In this document: positions 35,421 through 45,357 of the stretch, piece after piece
How the letters are laid out: each line of letters begins with the position of its first letter
Numbering within the stretch: the stretch's first letter is position 1
Origin: Molanna angustata
Taxonomy: Eukaryota > Arthropoda > Insecta > Trichoptera > Molannidae
Reading direction: 5' to 3'
DNA: 64,000 bases
Assembly: GCA_963576475.1 (NCBI GenBank)
Contig: OY754975.1
Coordinates: 15,523,469-15,587,468, forward strand
Notes under the pieces: generated by a model
Told to the model about the DNA's origin: nothing
The model's input: the letters and a program-made list of their open reading frames with translations, nothing else
Database searches by the model: none
Made by a program: the position numbers and the translations under genes

Positions 35421-35889
35421 AGGTAAAGTAGGTACATATTCGATTTTTTTAATAAAACCTAAATTTTCCTTAAAGTAAACATGTTATATAATTTTAGGTA
35501 CCTATCAAACATATATAATCTAAGATCAAATTATTACAATTTTTGGAAAAAAAAAATCACCAAACTATGAAATATCGTTTATATGTCGTCTTGAAATTTC
35601 TGTATTTTTATAACTTTTCATATAATGTTGTTATTCTAGTTATAAAAATAAAAAATGAAATACAAACATGTTGAAGAATTTAAGATCCATAACGTCGATG
35701 TATAAGCTGAAGTGAATCAAAACTAAAATCATTGTCTGAATATAATAAATCTTTCAAAGATTATTCTTATGAAAATATCTAACAACATATTTTTCTAGTC
35801 ATGAACATTGATGCCAATAATTATATAAGTCCTCTCCCTAAAATTATAATAATATACAAATAAATACAAGGAAACTATCAGACATGCGA
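35421..35889. other. AT-rich interval without recognisable gene
   Basis: Nothing recognised. Confidence 0.55.
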
Positions 35890-36655
35890 TAGTATGTTTA
35901 GTTAAAGAATACGCACAGAAATAGAAACCCCTAAATACAAACAATTGAATATTTTAAGATATTTTGTACTCTATACAAAACATGTAGGTATGTATGTCAA
36001 GATAGGGTAGTATGGAGAGGTCAGTCCTTCCTTCTTACCCAGAATATGAAAACAGTTTGATGGTATGTATTTATTTTGAAGATTAAGTATCAAACTATTT
36101 AGTTACCTTAGATCAATGATATTATATTTCATTGCCTTATAATATAGGTATTGTGTATAGGTCACTGCCACACAATTTTTATGAAATGTCGTCACTAAAC
36201 TTTTATTACAATAATTGTTAAATTTTGAGATGCCTTACAAATTGTATGAAAAGACGTCGTCACTAAATTCAATTTTTATAAAAAATGTTAAAAAACATTA
36301 CATACAAAATGAATATGTCCTTGCTAAACAAGTACATATATATGTATCTTCCTACTTTCCCTAAAATAAGCATAAATGCTTATGCTATAGGTGAAAGAAA
36401 ACGTTCAAGGCAGGATTCGAACTGACAACCACTGGATTACTAGCCCAGCACGCTAACCGCTCTGCCATCGACCCATCTAATAATAATCTATTTATATAAC
36501 ATCTATGCTGAGTAGCCTCTAAGTAGACTTTTTTTACTCCAAAGTTGAAAAAAACACGAAAAATATAGACCTGGCATACAAATCTCGCGTATCATCGCTT
36601 GATATGTTAAGAGAATAAATTCCCTTAAACAAATCGACAGTTGTTGTTGGAAAAT
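35890..36655 (+). repeat. R2 repeat, copy split by SINE-1
   Basis: Left part with AACATGTAGGTATGTATGTC, AGGTCAGTCCTTCCTTCTTA and TCGTCACTAAATTCAATTTT, interrupted at 36300-36478 by a SINE, then the 3' part GACCTGGCATACAAATCTCG, TTAAGAGAATAAATTC and AATCGACAGTTG. The R2 5' motif is not preserved. Confidence 0.65.
36300..36478 (-). repeat. tRNA-derived SINE, copy 4 (SINE-1)
   Basis: Minus-strand head GATGGCAGAGCGGTTAGCGT, anticodon arm CTGGGCTAGTAATCCAG, B box with mutation (CAGTTCGAATCCTGCC), body and tail as in copy 1, with TACTTGTTTAGCAAGGACAT. Confidence 0.75.
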
Positions 36656-37783
36656 AAAAAAAAAATAAAATATTTATTAATGTGTGTTTTAAGTTTGATA
36701 CGTACTCTTAAATTGTGTCTCATGTGTTACATGCAACTCGTGAAATAATGAATATACCTTCCAACTTACTTGAATGATAGATATTTATGTAGGTATAATA
36801 TTATATCATGTCAAAACTCGCACAGAAACATATACCTACGTCCTACACAGGATGTTAAAATATGAACCGTGCCAGATTCAAAATGTCTTATATCGTGCAA
36901 AATCATGCAAACATATACTTTTATGATACAATCATAAATGTTATGTTTGTCTAACGGCGGCGTAACACAAGAGAAGTACTAATCCTTTCTTTGACATACA
37001 TACCGCTCGTTCAGAGCCGAGTGCCGTGTTTTTTTTTATTAATAATTGATTTTATTTTATTTCCTTGTATGGTAAATTTAATTAATCATTTTTTTATTGT
37101 TTAATTAAAATAATGTGCATCTATTATTAAAAGTGGAAAAAATGTTATGCTTTTAGAAAATTGGCTTTTTCAATCTAACTTCATACAAAGATTTCTTAAA
37201 TTTGTATGTACCTACTAGTGATCATCCAATGGTCAAACAATCATACGTAATTCATTAGATTTTTAAGTTTGAAAGTCATTGAGGTTCTTTTTGTCAAAGA
37301 GTATACCTCTATATTGCTTATGTATGTATATACATAGGTACCCTCTTCTATTGGTACCCTATATAATATTAATTAAATTACATTCTTTTACAAATACATC
37401 ATTAGAGTACGTGTTGTTTGCCTTAAGTACTTACTGTTTATTAAATATTGTTTCACAGTAGATATTATGTATTTTTACTTAACATGGTTGAACCACTGCG
37501 TTTGACATTGGCAATATGAACGTAAAAAATCAATGGTTTGATGTGAAATATTTTTATCTCTTATTTTTATGAAGGTGATATAGTGCGGAGTTATGAATTT
37601 GAAATTTTTAAGGGTATTCTTTTTATTGCAGATTATTAACTAGTATCATGGTGAGATTGTATTCTGAAAGGATTACTTTACAAAAATACAAAATTTAGGT
37701 ATTCATACTAATAAGAAAATCTAAACACTTAAAAATATATACATGCATACATACATACCCATATATACATAGATACATAATAT
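36656..37783. other. interval without recognisable gene
   Basis: AT-rich; no repeat partner recognised. Confidence 0.5.
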
Positions 37784-37913
37784 TCCAACTGTCGACACGT
37801 TCAAGAGAATATATTTATCTTAATGAATCGTCAGTATTAAGAGAATTTTATGCCAGGTCTATATCTTTCATGTTTTTTCAACTTTGAAGTCAAAAAACAC
37901 CAACTTAGAGGCT
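37784..37913 (-). repeat. R2 3' terminal fragment, inverted
   Basis: Starts TCCAACTGTCGACACGTTCA, includes AAGAGAAT and ATGAATCGTCAGT, and continues GCCAGGTCTATATCTTTCAT and AAAAAACACCAACTTAGAGG, the inverse of the R2 3' end. Confidence 0.7.
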
Positions 37914-38104
37914 TAGTGTGTCTGTGTGTGTCCCTTATATGTATATTTAATGCTTTGTTTGCATATTCATTCAATCGATAAAATAAATAGGTACATTATT
38001 ATGTTTTTCTAATTGACTGTGATGAATATTTTTATATGTATTGTGTATAATTGTAATTGTAAATGGCCTTCGGCAGTATTATTCGTATTAAAATTAAATA
38101 GTTG

Positions 38105-38250
38105 TAACGTGCTCCATAGGAATGGTATTTTCAAAGTTGAAAAAACCATGAAAAATATAGATCTGGCATATATATCTCGCACATCTTCGATTGAAACTTT
38201 TATCGGTCTGTTAATAGAAATAAATTCTCTTGAACAAATCGAAATTTGGA
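38105..38250 (+). repeat. R2 3' terminal fragment
   Basis: AAAACCATGAAAAATATAGA, TCTGGCATATATATCTCGCA and AATTCTCTTGAACAAATCGA AATTTGGA correspond to the R2 3' end; the CTGTCGA motif on the left of the hairpin is mutated. Confidence 0.65.
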
Positions 38251-38730
38251 AAACATTAAATAAAATAATTAATTGTATTTACTTTATGCACAAGGTAAAG
38301 TACCTACACTTGCAACGCCTCTGAGTACGTTTGTTTACATCGGCCAAAATTATTGTCTCGAAGAATAATATTATTTTATTCTTTTACACACCGCGGTCAA
38401 ATATGACATTTGCGCTAGTAATGATAAGAGTTATTTTTGCATCACGTAAACGTAATATGAGACAATTTGAATCTGAGATGTTGACTTCCTGTGTATACAC
38501 GCACGTGTTCATAGTATAAAAAATATTTGTATTTTAAACCGATATGTAAATTTCATTCTTAAAGAAGTACCTACCTAGAAATTACATTTTGGTAACTACA
38601 CCTATTTATTATTATGAATTCATTTAACAATGAAACAAAATTATTTAAATTATAAATTATTTTTATACCATTTTTATAAAATGATGTCATAAAATTCGAT
38701 CTTTGTATGTTATTTTAAACCATACTACTA
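38251..38730. other. interval without recognisable gene
   Basis: A 62-codon frame (38331-38519) has no motif; nothing else was seen. Confidence 0.5.
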
Positions 38731-39430
38731 GTTGCATGTAACACATGAGATCCAACTGTCGATAGCGATAGTACCTACATATGTATAGTTGAAGAATAAG
38801 TACCTACCAAACTATAAACCCAAAAATCAAAATTATTGAATATTTTAAGATATTTTGTTTTACATACAACACATGTAGGTATGTATGTCAATAAAGGATA
38901 GTGTGGAGGTCAGTCCTTTTTCCTACCCGGAATATGAAACCAGCATGATGGTATGTATGTATGTTTGGAGATTTAAGTATCAAACTATTAAGTCTTCTTA
39001 AATATTGTGTATAGGCGACTGCCATACAAATTGTATGAAGCGATGTCGTAAATTTTTATAAAAATTGTTAAAAAAAAAATGGAGATGTAATACTACAATG
39101 CTAATGAGGTGTTTCGGCTTTTTGCGATATTTTTAAAAATTATGGAAATATAGGCAGTTAAACACATAAATTTGTCATAAAAAATATATTAAAAAAGAAA
39201 CTCTGTAATTTTTGAGATTTTGTATTTGTCTATATTCATACCAATTTTCAGCGTTCTAGCTTTTATGCTTTCTGAGATATATGGAAAAATAAAGTGAAAA
39301 TTCAAAAGTTGATAACTCCTGGCTGAAACAAAAATTCAAAATTCTGAGTATAACAGTTTTGTAGGCCTATTACTGTTTATATACTCTGAAATTTTCGGCT
39401 CTGTGAATTGAGCGGATCAAAAGTTAATAC

Positions 39431-39470
<40 letters not shown>

Positions 39471-39476
39471 CACACA

Positions 39477-39523
<47 letters not shown>

Positions 39524-39737
39524 ACACACAGACTCACGAAATGTTCTACTCCGAATTATGAGTAAATCCGTCTACGGAACATATATGCTGCGAAGCCTCT
39601 ATGTTGGTGTTTTTTGACTTCAAAGTTGGAAACACCGTGAAAAATATAGACCCTGCATACAATCTCGCGTATCTTGAATTTAAACTGCCTCTTCCTTCAA
39701 GAGAATTTCATTCCCTTAAACGAATCGACAGTTGGAT
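38731..39737 (+). repeat. R2 interspersed repeat, best complete copy (~1.0 kb)
   Basis: 5' end TAGTTGCATGTAACACATGA, then GATCCAACTGTCGATAGCG; middle blocks GTGTGGAGGTCAGTCC, TCAAACTATTAAGTC, GAGGTGTTTCGGCTTTTTGC, ACCAATTTTCAGCGTTCTAG, TGAGCGGATCAAAAGTTAAT; a (CA)n tract at 39433-39530; 3' end GCTGCGAAGCCTCTATGTTG, AGACCCTGCATACAATCTCG and ACGAATCGACAGTTGGAT. So CAACTGTCGAT at the 5' side is inverted as ATCGACAGTTG at the 3' side. At least eleven other whole or partial copies occur in this window. No coding capacity, so it is non-autonomous. Confidence 0.8.
39433..39530 (+). repeat. (CA)n microsatellite inside R2
   Basis: About 48 CA units with few interruptions. The same place in other R2 copies holds only a few units (57665, 61250), so the tract has expanded in this copy. 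Confidence 0.9.
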
Positions 39738-39796
39738 AAGTCATTTACTGTCGTTCCAATGCAATTTCTATGAGTAATATGTCAACATATTGAAAA

Positions 39797-40004
39797 AATG
39801 CAAGACCGCAAGAGTCTTGCATTTAAGTCTTGCAAGACTCTTGGTCTTGCAAGCATGGTCTTGTTCTTGGTCTTGGTCTTGCGCACCTGGTCTTGGTCTT
39901 GTTCTTGCAGTGAAGTATGTGGTCTTAGTCTTGGTCTTGGTCTTGCAAAAAATGCAAGACCAAGACCAAGACTGCAAGACTTGCAAGACTTTTGCTCATC
40001 ACTA
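39797..40004 (-). repeat. TCTTGG minisatellite element, copy 2 (opposite orientation)
   Basis: Right border reads GCTCATCACTA, the reverse complement of the TAGTGATGAGC border of copy 1. The interior is TCTTGG/CCAAGA arrays with TCTTGCA junctions in both orientations. Copy 2 is inverted relative to copy 1, 4.4 kb away. Confidence 0.75.
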
Positions 40005-40194
40005 CTACGAACCAGTGTTTCTAGTACACAGAAGCAAAAATGCGTATTAAATAATTTTATAAAAATCTCATATGCATGGAATCGAATCCAGGACCGCGCC
40101 GGCAACTATACAAGTTGTTATTCTTAGTGCGGATTCTCGTGAAAGTAAAACCTTATAATATACTTCATAGTCTTCACATCATAAGGACGAATAT

Positions 40195-40310
40195 GATCCA
40201 ATAAGGTCGAATCGCGATGGATGGACTCTGTCAGCTTACTACAAAAGACAGAAATGAGAGAGACTTTTGAGTTCAGTCAAGTCCCACCTAGGACTGTCGA
40301 GCTAATAATA
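40195..40310 (+). pseudogene. RTE-type LINE C-terminal scrap
   Basis: RWMDSVSLLQK is followed, after a shift, by VKSHLGLSS and two stops, comparable to RWMDCV and ARSHLGMWS-stop at the end of the RTE element at 13.2-16.6 kb. Internal sequence is deleted. Confidence 0.45.
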
Positions 40311-40505
40311 GTTTATGTATGTACTAGATGCATAAATAAGTAATGGTCACATTTTGTAGACAAAGAACGTTAATATCCAGATAAATCCAGACTGAATTCA
40401 CAATTAATAGACTGTGATCACAGCGGGTATCAAACCCAGAATCAACGTATTCTGAGCTGATTTCTGCTTCCTGGTTTAGATATCTAACTAATTAAGCTGT
40501 AACGG
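40311..40505 (-). repeat. SINE-2-like repeat, degraded
   Basis: The minus-strand head has GTTACAGCTTAATTAGTTAG (A box, degenerate) and CTGGGTTTGATACCCGC (B box), then a body with GTCTACAAAATGTGACC, matching GTCTACAGAATGTGGC in the SINE-2 copy at 28485-28712. Confidence 0.5.
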
Positions 40506-41192
40506 GCAAATTTAAATGATATTTAGATTATAAATGTAATACTTACGAATTTGTTTATCATTTTCTTTCTTTGAATTGAAACATGATACGAAGATAGAGA
40601 AAAGGAACTGAAATATTAATACATGCAATAGATATAATCAGTTTAGACAAATGCTGACTCAGACTTGTGTCATTTTCACACGATCAAATTCATAAACAAA
40701 TGTATATCAGCAGACGTTCAATAGGTTACATAGAATGTTTTTTTGCCCACGTCGCAGCAGCTGCCCTTTACGTGTCATTTTGTTCCCGTTGCAAAATATT
40801 ATACCCAAGCTAAAATTATATTATCTAAGGAATTATTAGTTCGGGTATTTTAATCGAAGAGCTGAGTTGAGATTTTGTTTGATATTTCTCAATGTTGAAT
40901 ATTTCGCAATAGATGTATTTTTATTTTCAGGAACAATGGCATCTGACGCTTGATAAAATTATGGTAAATAAGTGACCCCAATGAAGGGTAAATATATTCT
41001 TATTTACAATGACTGTTCTAGATCGTAGTGTTTGTACTGCATAATTTTTCATTAAAAAAAAACACAAAACAATTGCTATTGTGCTATGTATAATAATATA
41101 TTCAACATTTTGACTAGATCTCTACAGCGATGCTAGAAGGAATTTTTTGAGCCTTTGTCCATGTTGCTTGTAGTAACGAAGAGCAACTTTGT
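40506..41192. other. interval without recognisable gene
   Basis: AT-rich, nothing recognised. Confidence 0.5.
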
Positions 41193-41322
41193 CGAAAATG
41201 TTTTGTATAGAATACAAAATATCTTGAAATATTCAATAATTTTTTGGTACGTGATCTTCAATTATACATTCTATCGCCATCGACAGTTGGATCTCAAGTG
41301 TTACATGCAACTAGTGTATTAA
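41193..41322 (-). repeat. R2 5' terminal fragment, inverted
   Basis: TATAGAATACAAAATATCTT, CGCCATCGACAGTTGGATCT and AGTGTTACATGCAACTAGTG are the reverse complement of the R2 5' end and confirm that R2 extends past the CTGTCGAT motif to CTAGTTGCATG. Confidence 0.7.
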
Positions 41323-42183
41323 AAGTTTAATACATATGAGTACTTGATTTGTAATTTGGTTTGGATATACCTACCTATGTATGTATTTTATAATGCGACA
41401 ATAAATTATTAGTTTCACTATCCATTTCTTGAGATGGTTTTGTTAATCGTAATTTTTATCTATGTATGTATGTAGATGTTTAGATAATTCATGATACAGA
41501 AAAATATTGATACAATTTCTAGAAATATCTCATAAATTCAAAGTATCAACGTCACTGTTATAATTCAATAATATATAACTAAATATAACATTGTTGCAAA
41601 GTAGATATTTCTAATTTATTTATAAACTACTTCAAATCTCCGTTCTTAGACGGAATGATATTTTCAGGAAATCGGTATAATATACTTTGACGACGACGTA
41701 TTGAATATAGAGCTTATAATCCAGACTCTCAATTTATTTCATTGCACAAGCAATGAAATAAATTGAGTGAAATAAAGATAGTTTATGGAAATATATCATT
41801 AGGATATAGGTAAATTGTACATACAATTGTACATAGTATATTCCTGTTCCAAGGACATATAAAATTGATTCAAACTTTATAAGCGGCGATTAAAATAAGA
41901 CGAAATCAAACAGTTTTTAGTAATGATGATTAGCTTTTTTGATTAGAAAACAACACATCTAAACTATTTTATACAACCGGATTCAAAGCGAATTCTTTTT
42001 CCTCAAGTAGTGGTGAGCATTTACAGAGAGGTAGGTACATATTATCTTGCATATTACCTAGTCTTGCTGGTCATACAATTTATTTCTTTTTATTTTTCTG
42101 TTTTAATTTAGTAATTACAATGTTGTTTGATATATTTCATTGTGGACTGTATGTAGGAAGGATATTAAAATAAAACAGAAAGA
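41323..42183. other. interval with one perfect hairpin, otherwise nothing recognised
   Basis: 41728-41767 is an 18-bp perfect inverted repeat with a 4-nt loop (CTCAATTTATTTCATTGC, ACAA, GCAATGAAATAAATTGAG). The rest is AT-rich without gene signals. Confidence 0.6.
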
Positions 42184-42583
42184 TAAACAGTGACCTTCCA
42201 AACCAAACTATGAAAGAGATTCTCAGGTTATGAAGGCAGCGAATAGAAAGTAAATTATCAATAGAGGGCGTTTTGCGTAATGCTGTAGCAAGACCTTATC
42301 ATAGACGCAAAACCAAATTTGACTAACGACAGCACGTGTTCAATAATACAATAAATAATTAGCATTATTGTACAAATAATAATATTTTCTTAGAATAACA
42401 TGTTATGTTATAGTGTCCTTTTCTTGTTATTGAAAGTTAAGGATTTGTTTATGCGTTTATTGTCAACCTCCGTGTCATAGCGATGAGTCGTTTGAGTACT
42501 GCGCTGGCGTCCTGGGTTCCACTTTCAGCAAGGAAGGAATTTATTTAATAATATTTCCCCCACATTTATTGCTTCGCTGGACT

Positions 42584-42822
42584 GATGCAATGCGGGCATC
42601 AGAGAATTCAATGCAGGGAACTGAGAATGCAATGCGTGCAACTGAAAATGTAATATGCGGGCAACTAAGAATGCAATACCTAATATGCAGGCAACTGAAA
42701 ATGCAATGCGGGCAACTGAGAGTGCAATGTAGGTAACTGATAATGCAATGCAGATAACTGATAATGTAATGCGGGTAACTGATAATGCAATGCGAGGAAC
42801 TGCGAATGCGATGCGGCCTTCT
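42584..42822 (+). repeat. 21-bp minisatellite (unit 1 of the duplication)
   Basis: Consensus near AATGCAATGCGGGCAACTGA, ten to eleven degenerate copies. It is reproduced almost base for base at 45758-45996 in unit 2. Confidence 0.85.
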
Positions 42823-43126
42823 GAAAAGGAAGAAAATAGCTACAGGATACTCCTTCAGTACTTATAGATTTTGGCCGTCTGCGGCTTTATTATACTCTTG
42901 ACTCTCAAATCCAACCCCAATTTCGAATTTGTGCTAAGTACCTACTTACCTACATACCTTTATAATGGAGAATATGGCGGTATGTAGGTATTTTATTATC
43001 GTAATAATAATTAGAATGTACAAATTATAAGGTGACATGTAGGTATTACGTTCTAAGCGAAATTGAAATTGATTAGAATCTCGTTTCGAGAGTGAGCCCT
43101 CTGGTCATAGTTAGTTATTAATGTTA

Positions 43127-43300
43127 AAGTGATCACGTAAACCAGCCGATTACAGGTCGTAAGCCCTGTAGGTGCCTCGAGTTCCTGGTTCTTCTACGAT
43201 ATCCCAACTTCGTCTCTATTGAGATGTTAAAAAAAAAAGTTCGTCAGTAAACATATCATTTGACTCCCGAAAGGCAAAAAAAAATTATGAATATTTATTT
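43127..43300 (-). repeat. R1 repeat, diverged copy (unit 1)
   Basis: GTGATCACGTAAACCAGCCG, ATTACAGGTCGTAAGCCCTG, TAGGTGCCTCGAGTTCCTGG, CTTCGTCTCTATTGAGATG. Equivalent copy in unit 2 at 46301-46475. Confidence 0.75.
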
Positions 43301-43826
43301 AAGGGCGGCCCTTTTAGTATCTCGGTAGTAGATACAATACACAATACAATGAATTTTCTCTAATATCACTATTATAAATCATTATCTATGTGATACATGT
43401 ATTAATTAAGCATGACTGACCTCACTAATGATGTTTAACATCAAGTACGCTCATAGAAAAATACAAAATAGTCGCACTCAATTAGGTACCTACCTATTAT
43501 GCAGCCACTTGGTATAAAGTACACATAAGTACATAACCATAAACACTTAGGTACATTGTTGTTGCATAAAGCTAACTTCACATTATAAATATATTGTAGT
43601 CAAAGTATCACACACCATTGTGACTTTGTGTGTCCTTTGAGGGGTAGGCAAAGAGAAACGAGTGTCGCATTCACCAGTCTTGCTTCTCAAACAGCTATGC
43701 ACACCTATTTTTCTGGCTCCTTATTTTCCACTTCTTCGACAACCCCGATCTTAGTTGTCCATTTTATCGTCATTATTTCGTCATTTATATCGTCATCGTC
43801 ATTTAGGGATCGTTATCGTCATTTAG

Positions 43827-44560
43827 GGATCTCATTAAAAAGGCATAATTGGTGAACGTTGCGCAAGCGCATAAAGTGATCACGTAAACCAGCCGATGAC
43901 AGGTCGTAAGCCCTGTAGGTGCCTTGATTTCCCGGTTCTCCTACAATAAATATTCCAACTTCGTCTCTATTGAGATAATTAAAAACCTGTTAAAAAATAT
44001 CTTTGACTCCCGACAGGGAAAAAAATCCAATGTTTGCGCATATGCAATAATAAAAATATATTCGATTACTTACACATTGGTACAAGTAGGTAAATAAGAC
44101 AAAAATGACCTTATAAGTCTGGCGCAATTCAGGGGTGACTTCTATGCGAAAAATGCATTGTCACCTCACATATAAGAATTGTAGCTTTCATTATTTACAA
44201 AAAACCAATTCTCTCAATAGATGGCGTTACAACAAAATAAATAAAAAAATAATAATAAGATTGTTGTTCATAATTTCACCCATAGATGGCTGTAGTAAAA
44301 ATTCCTTATTTTCAAGCGAAAAGAATTTCAGTATTACAATATATAGAAGTTTCAAAATTGAATTGATAGGGATCTCATTAAAAAGGCATAATTGGTGAAC
44401 GTTGCGCAAGCGCATAAAGTGATCACGTAAACCAGCCGATGACAGGTCGTAAGCCCTGTAGGTGCCTTGATTTCCCGGTTCTCCTACAATAAATATTCCA
44501 ACTTCGTCTCTATTGAGATAATTAAAAATCTGTTAAAATACGTCATTATTTGATCAATTC
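43827..44560 (-). repeat. R1 tandem, about 1.35 units of 543 bp
   Basis: ATCTCATTAAAAAGGCATAA begins at 43829 and again at 44372 (period 543 bp). The complete unit contains GTGAACGTTGCGCAAGCGCA, the ACAGG-TCGTAAGC-CCTGT imperfect hairpin, CTTCGTCTCTATTGAGATAA, TTTGACTCCCGACAGGG, TTTGCGCATATGCAATAAT, and two AGATGGC motifs. The second, partial unit continues into CGTCATTATTTGATC, shared with unit 2 of the large duplication. Confidence 0.8.
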
Positions 44561-44984
44561 AAGATCAAAAGATGATTTTCTTTTCATTACTTCTTCTTAT
44601 CGTGTCTGTCAATACATCTAAATTTTGATCAGCTGCCAGAAAACCACAATCTCTTTTTTGTGGTGTCCTCTAGTGGGCTCGATAGAGCTTTGTATGGGCG
44701 TGCCAAAAACTTTATTTCACAAATATTTCTGTGTGTAGATATATTATTTCTAAATACTTACACATTTTTTGCAAAAATGGATAATGTATGTATTTTCTAA
44801 CATGTTTTCCCACAAATAACCCCAACCTTTGTGATTATTTAATTAGGTATTTACTGCGGTGTTAGGTGCGGGTTTGTATGTTTAGGCAAGTAATTAAAGT
44901 CTATGTGGATATGTGAAAGCTTGTATCACCAATTTAATTTATTGCATAAATACATTTAGAAACTTTACTGATTCTGTCTTCTGG

Positions 44985-45357
44985 TTCTTCTATAATATTC
45001 CAACTTCGTCTCTATTGAGATGTTAAAAATGTTGTCAGTAAAAATATCATATGACTCCCGACAGGGGAAAAAATGTAATGTTTGCGTATATGCAATTAAA
45101 AAATATTCGATTTACATACACATTGGTACAAGTAGGTAAACAAGCCAAAAATGAAATAATATTTCTGACGCAGTTCAGGGGCGACATCTGTGCGAGACAC
45201 CGTCACCTCCATTCATAAGGACTGTTGCTTTTATTGTTTACAAATAAACTAATTTCTCAATAGATGGCGTTACAAAAAGGTTTCTTCGTTACTTCATAGA
45301 TGGCAGTAGTATAATTCCTTATTTTCAGGTGAATTGTTGCACATTATTCATAAATAT
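44985..45357 (-). repeat. R1 repeat, diverged unit ending at the duplication breakpoint
   Basis: TTCTATAATATTCCAACTTC, TATGACTCCCGACAGGGG, TTTGCGTATATGCAATT, TCAGGGGCGACATCTGTGCG and two AGATGGC sites; an older R1 variant. The unit 1/unit 2 junction lies at its right end. Confidence 0.7.

Larger units (their letters stand above)
42184..45357 (+). repeat. tandem duplication, unit 1 (3174 bp)
   Basis: Starts TAAACAGTGACCTTCCAAAC and is nearly identical to unit 2, which begins at 45358 with the same bases. It contains the 21-bp minisatellite, several R1 segments and no coding gene. Unit 1 has ~537 bp more than unit 2 because of an additional R1 unit at about 43832-44373. Differences between units are a handful of substitutions and a 6-bp ACATCA gain in unit 2. 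Confidence 0.85.

Noticed and set aside
35208..35426. 72-codon frame (LGLGLGL-type) at the TCTTGG array
   Set aside because: Produced by the hexanucleotide repeat; parallel artefact frames exist on both strands at 39.8 kb.
39420..39540. CRISPR-like array
   Set aside because: It is a CA microsatellite inside R2; no spacer/repeat alternation, and this is eukaryotic DNA.
43628..43855. 75-codon frame duplicated at 46808-47035
   Set aside because: Conserved only because the whole segment is duplicated; it runs into R1 and contains simple TCGTCATT repeats.
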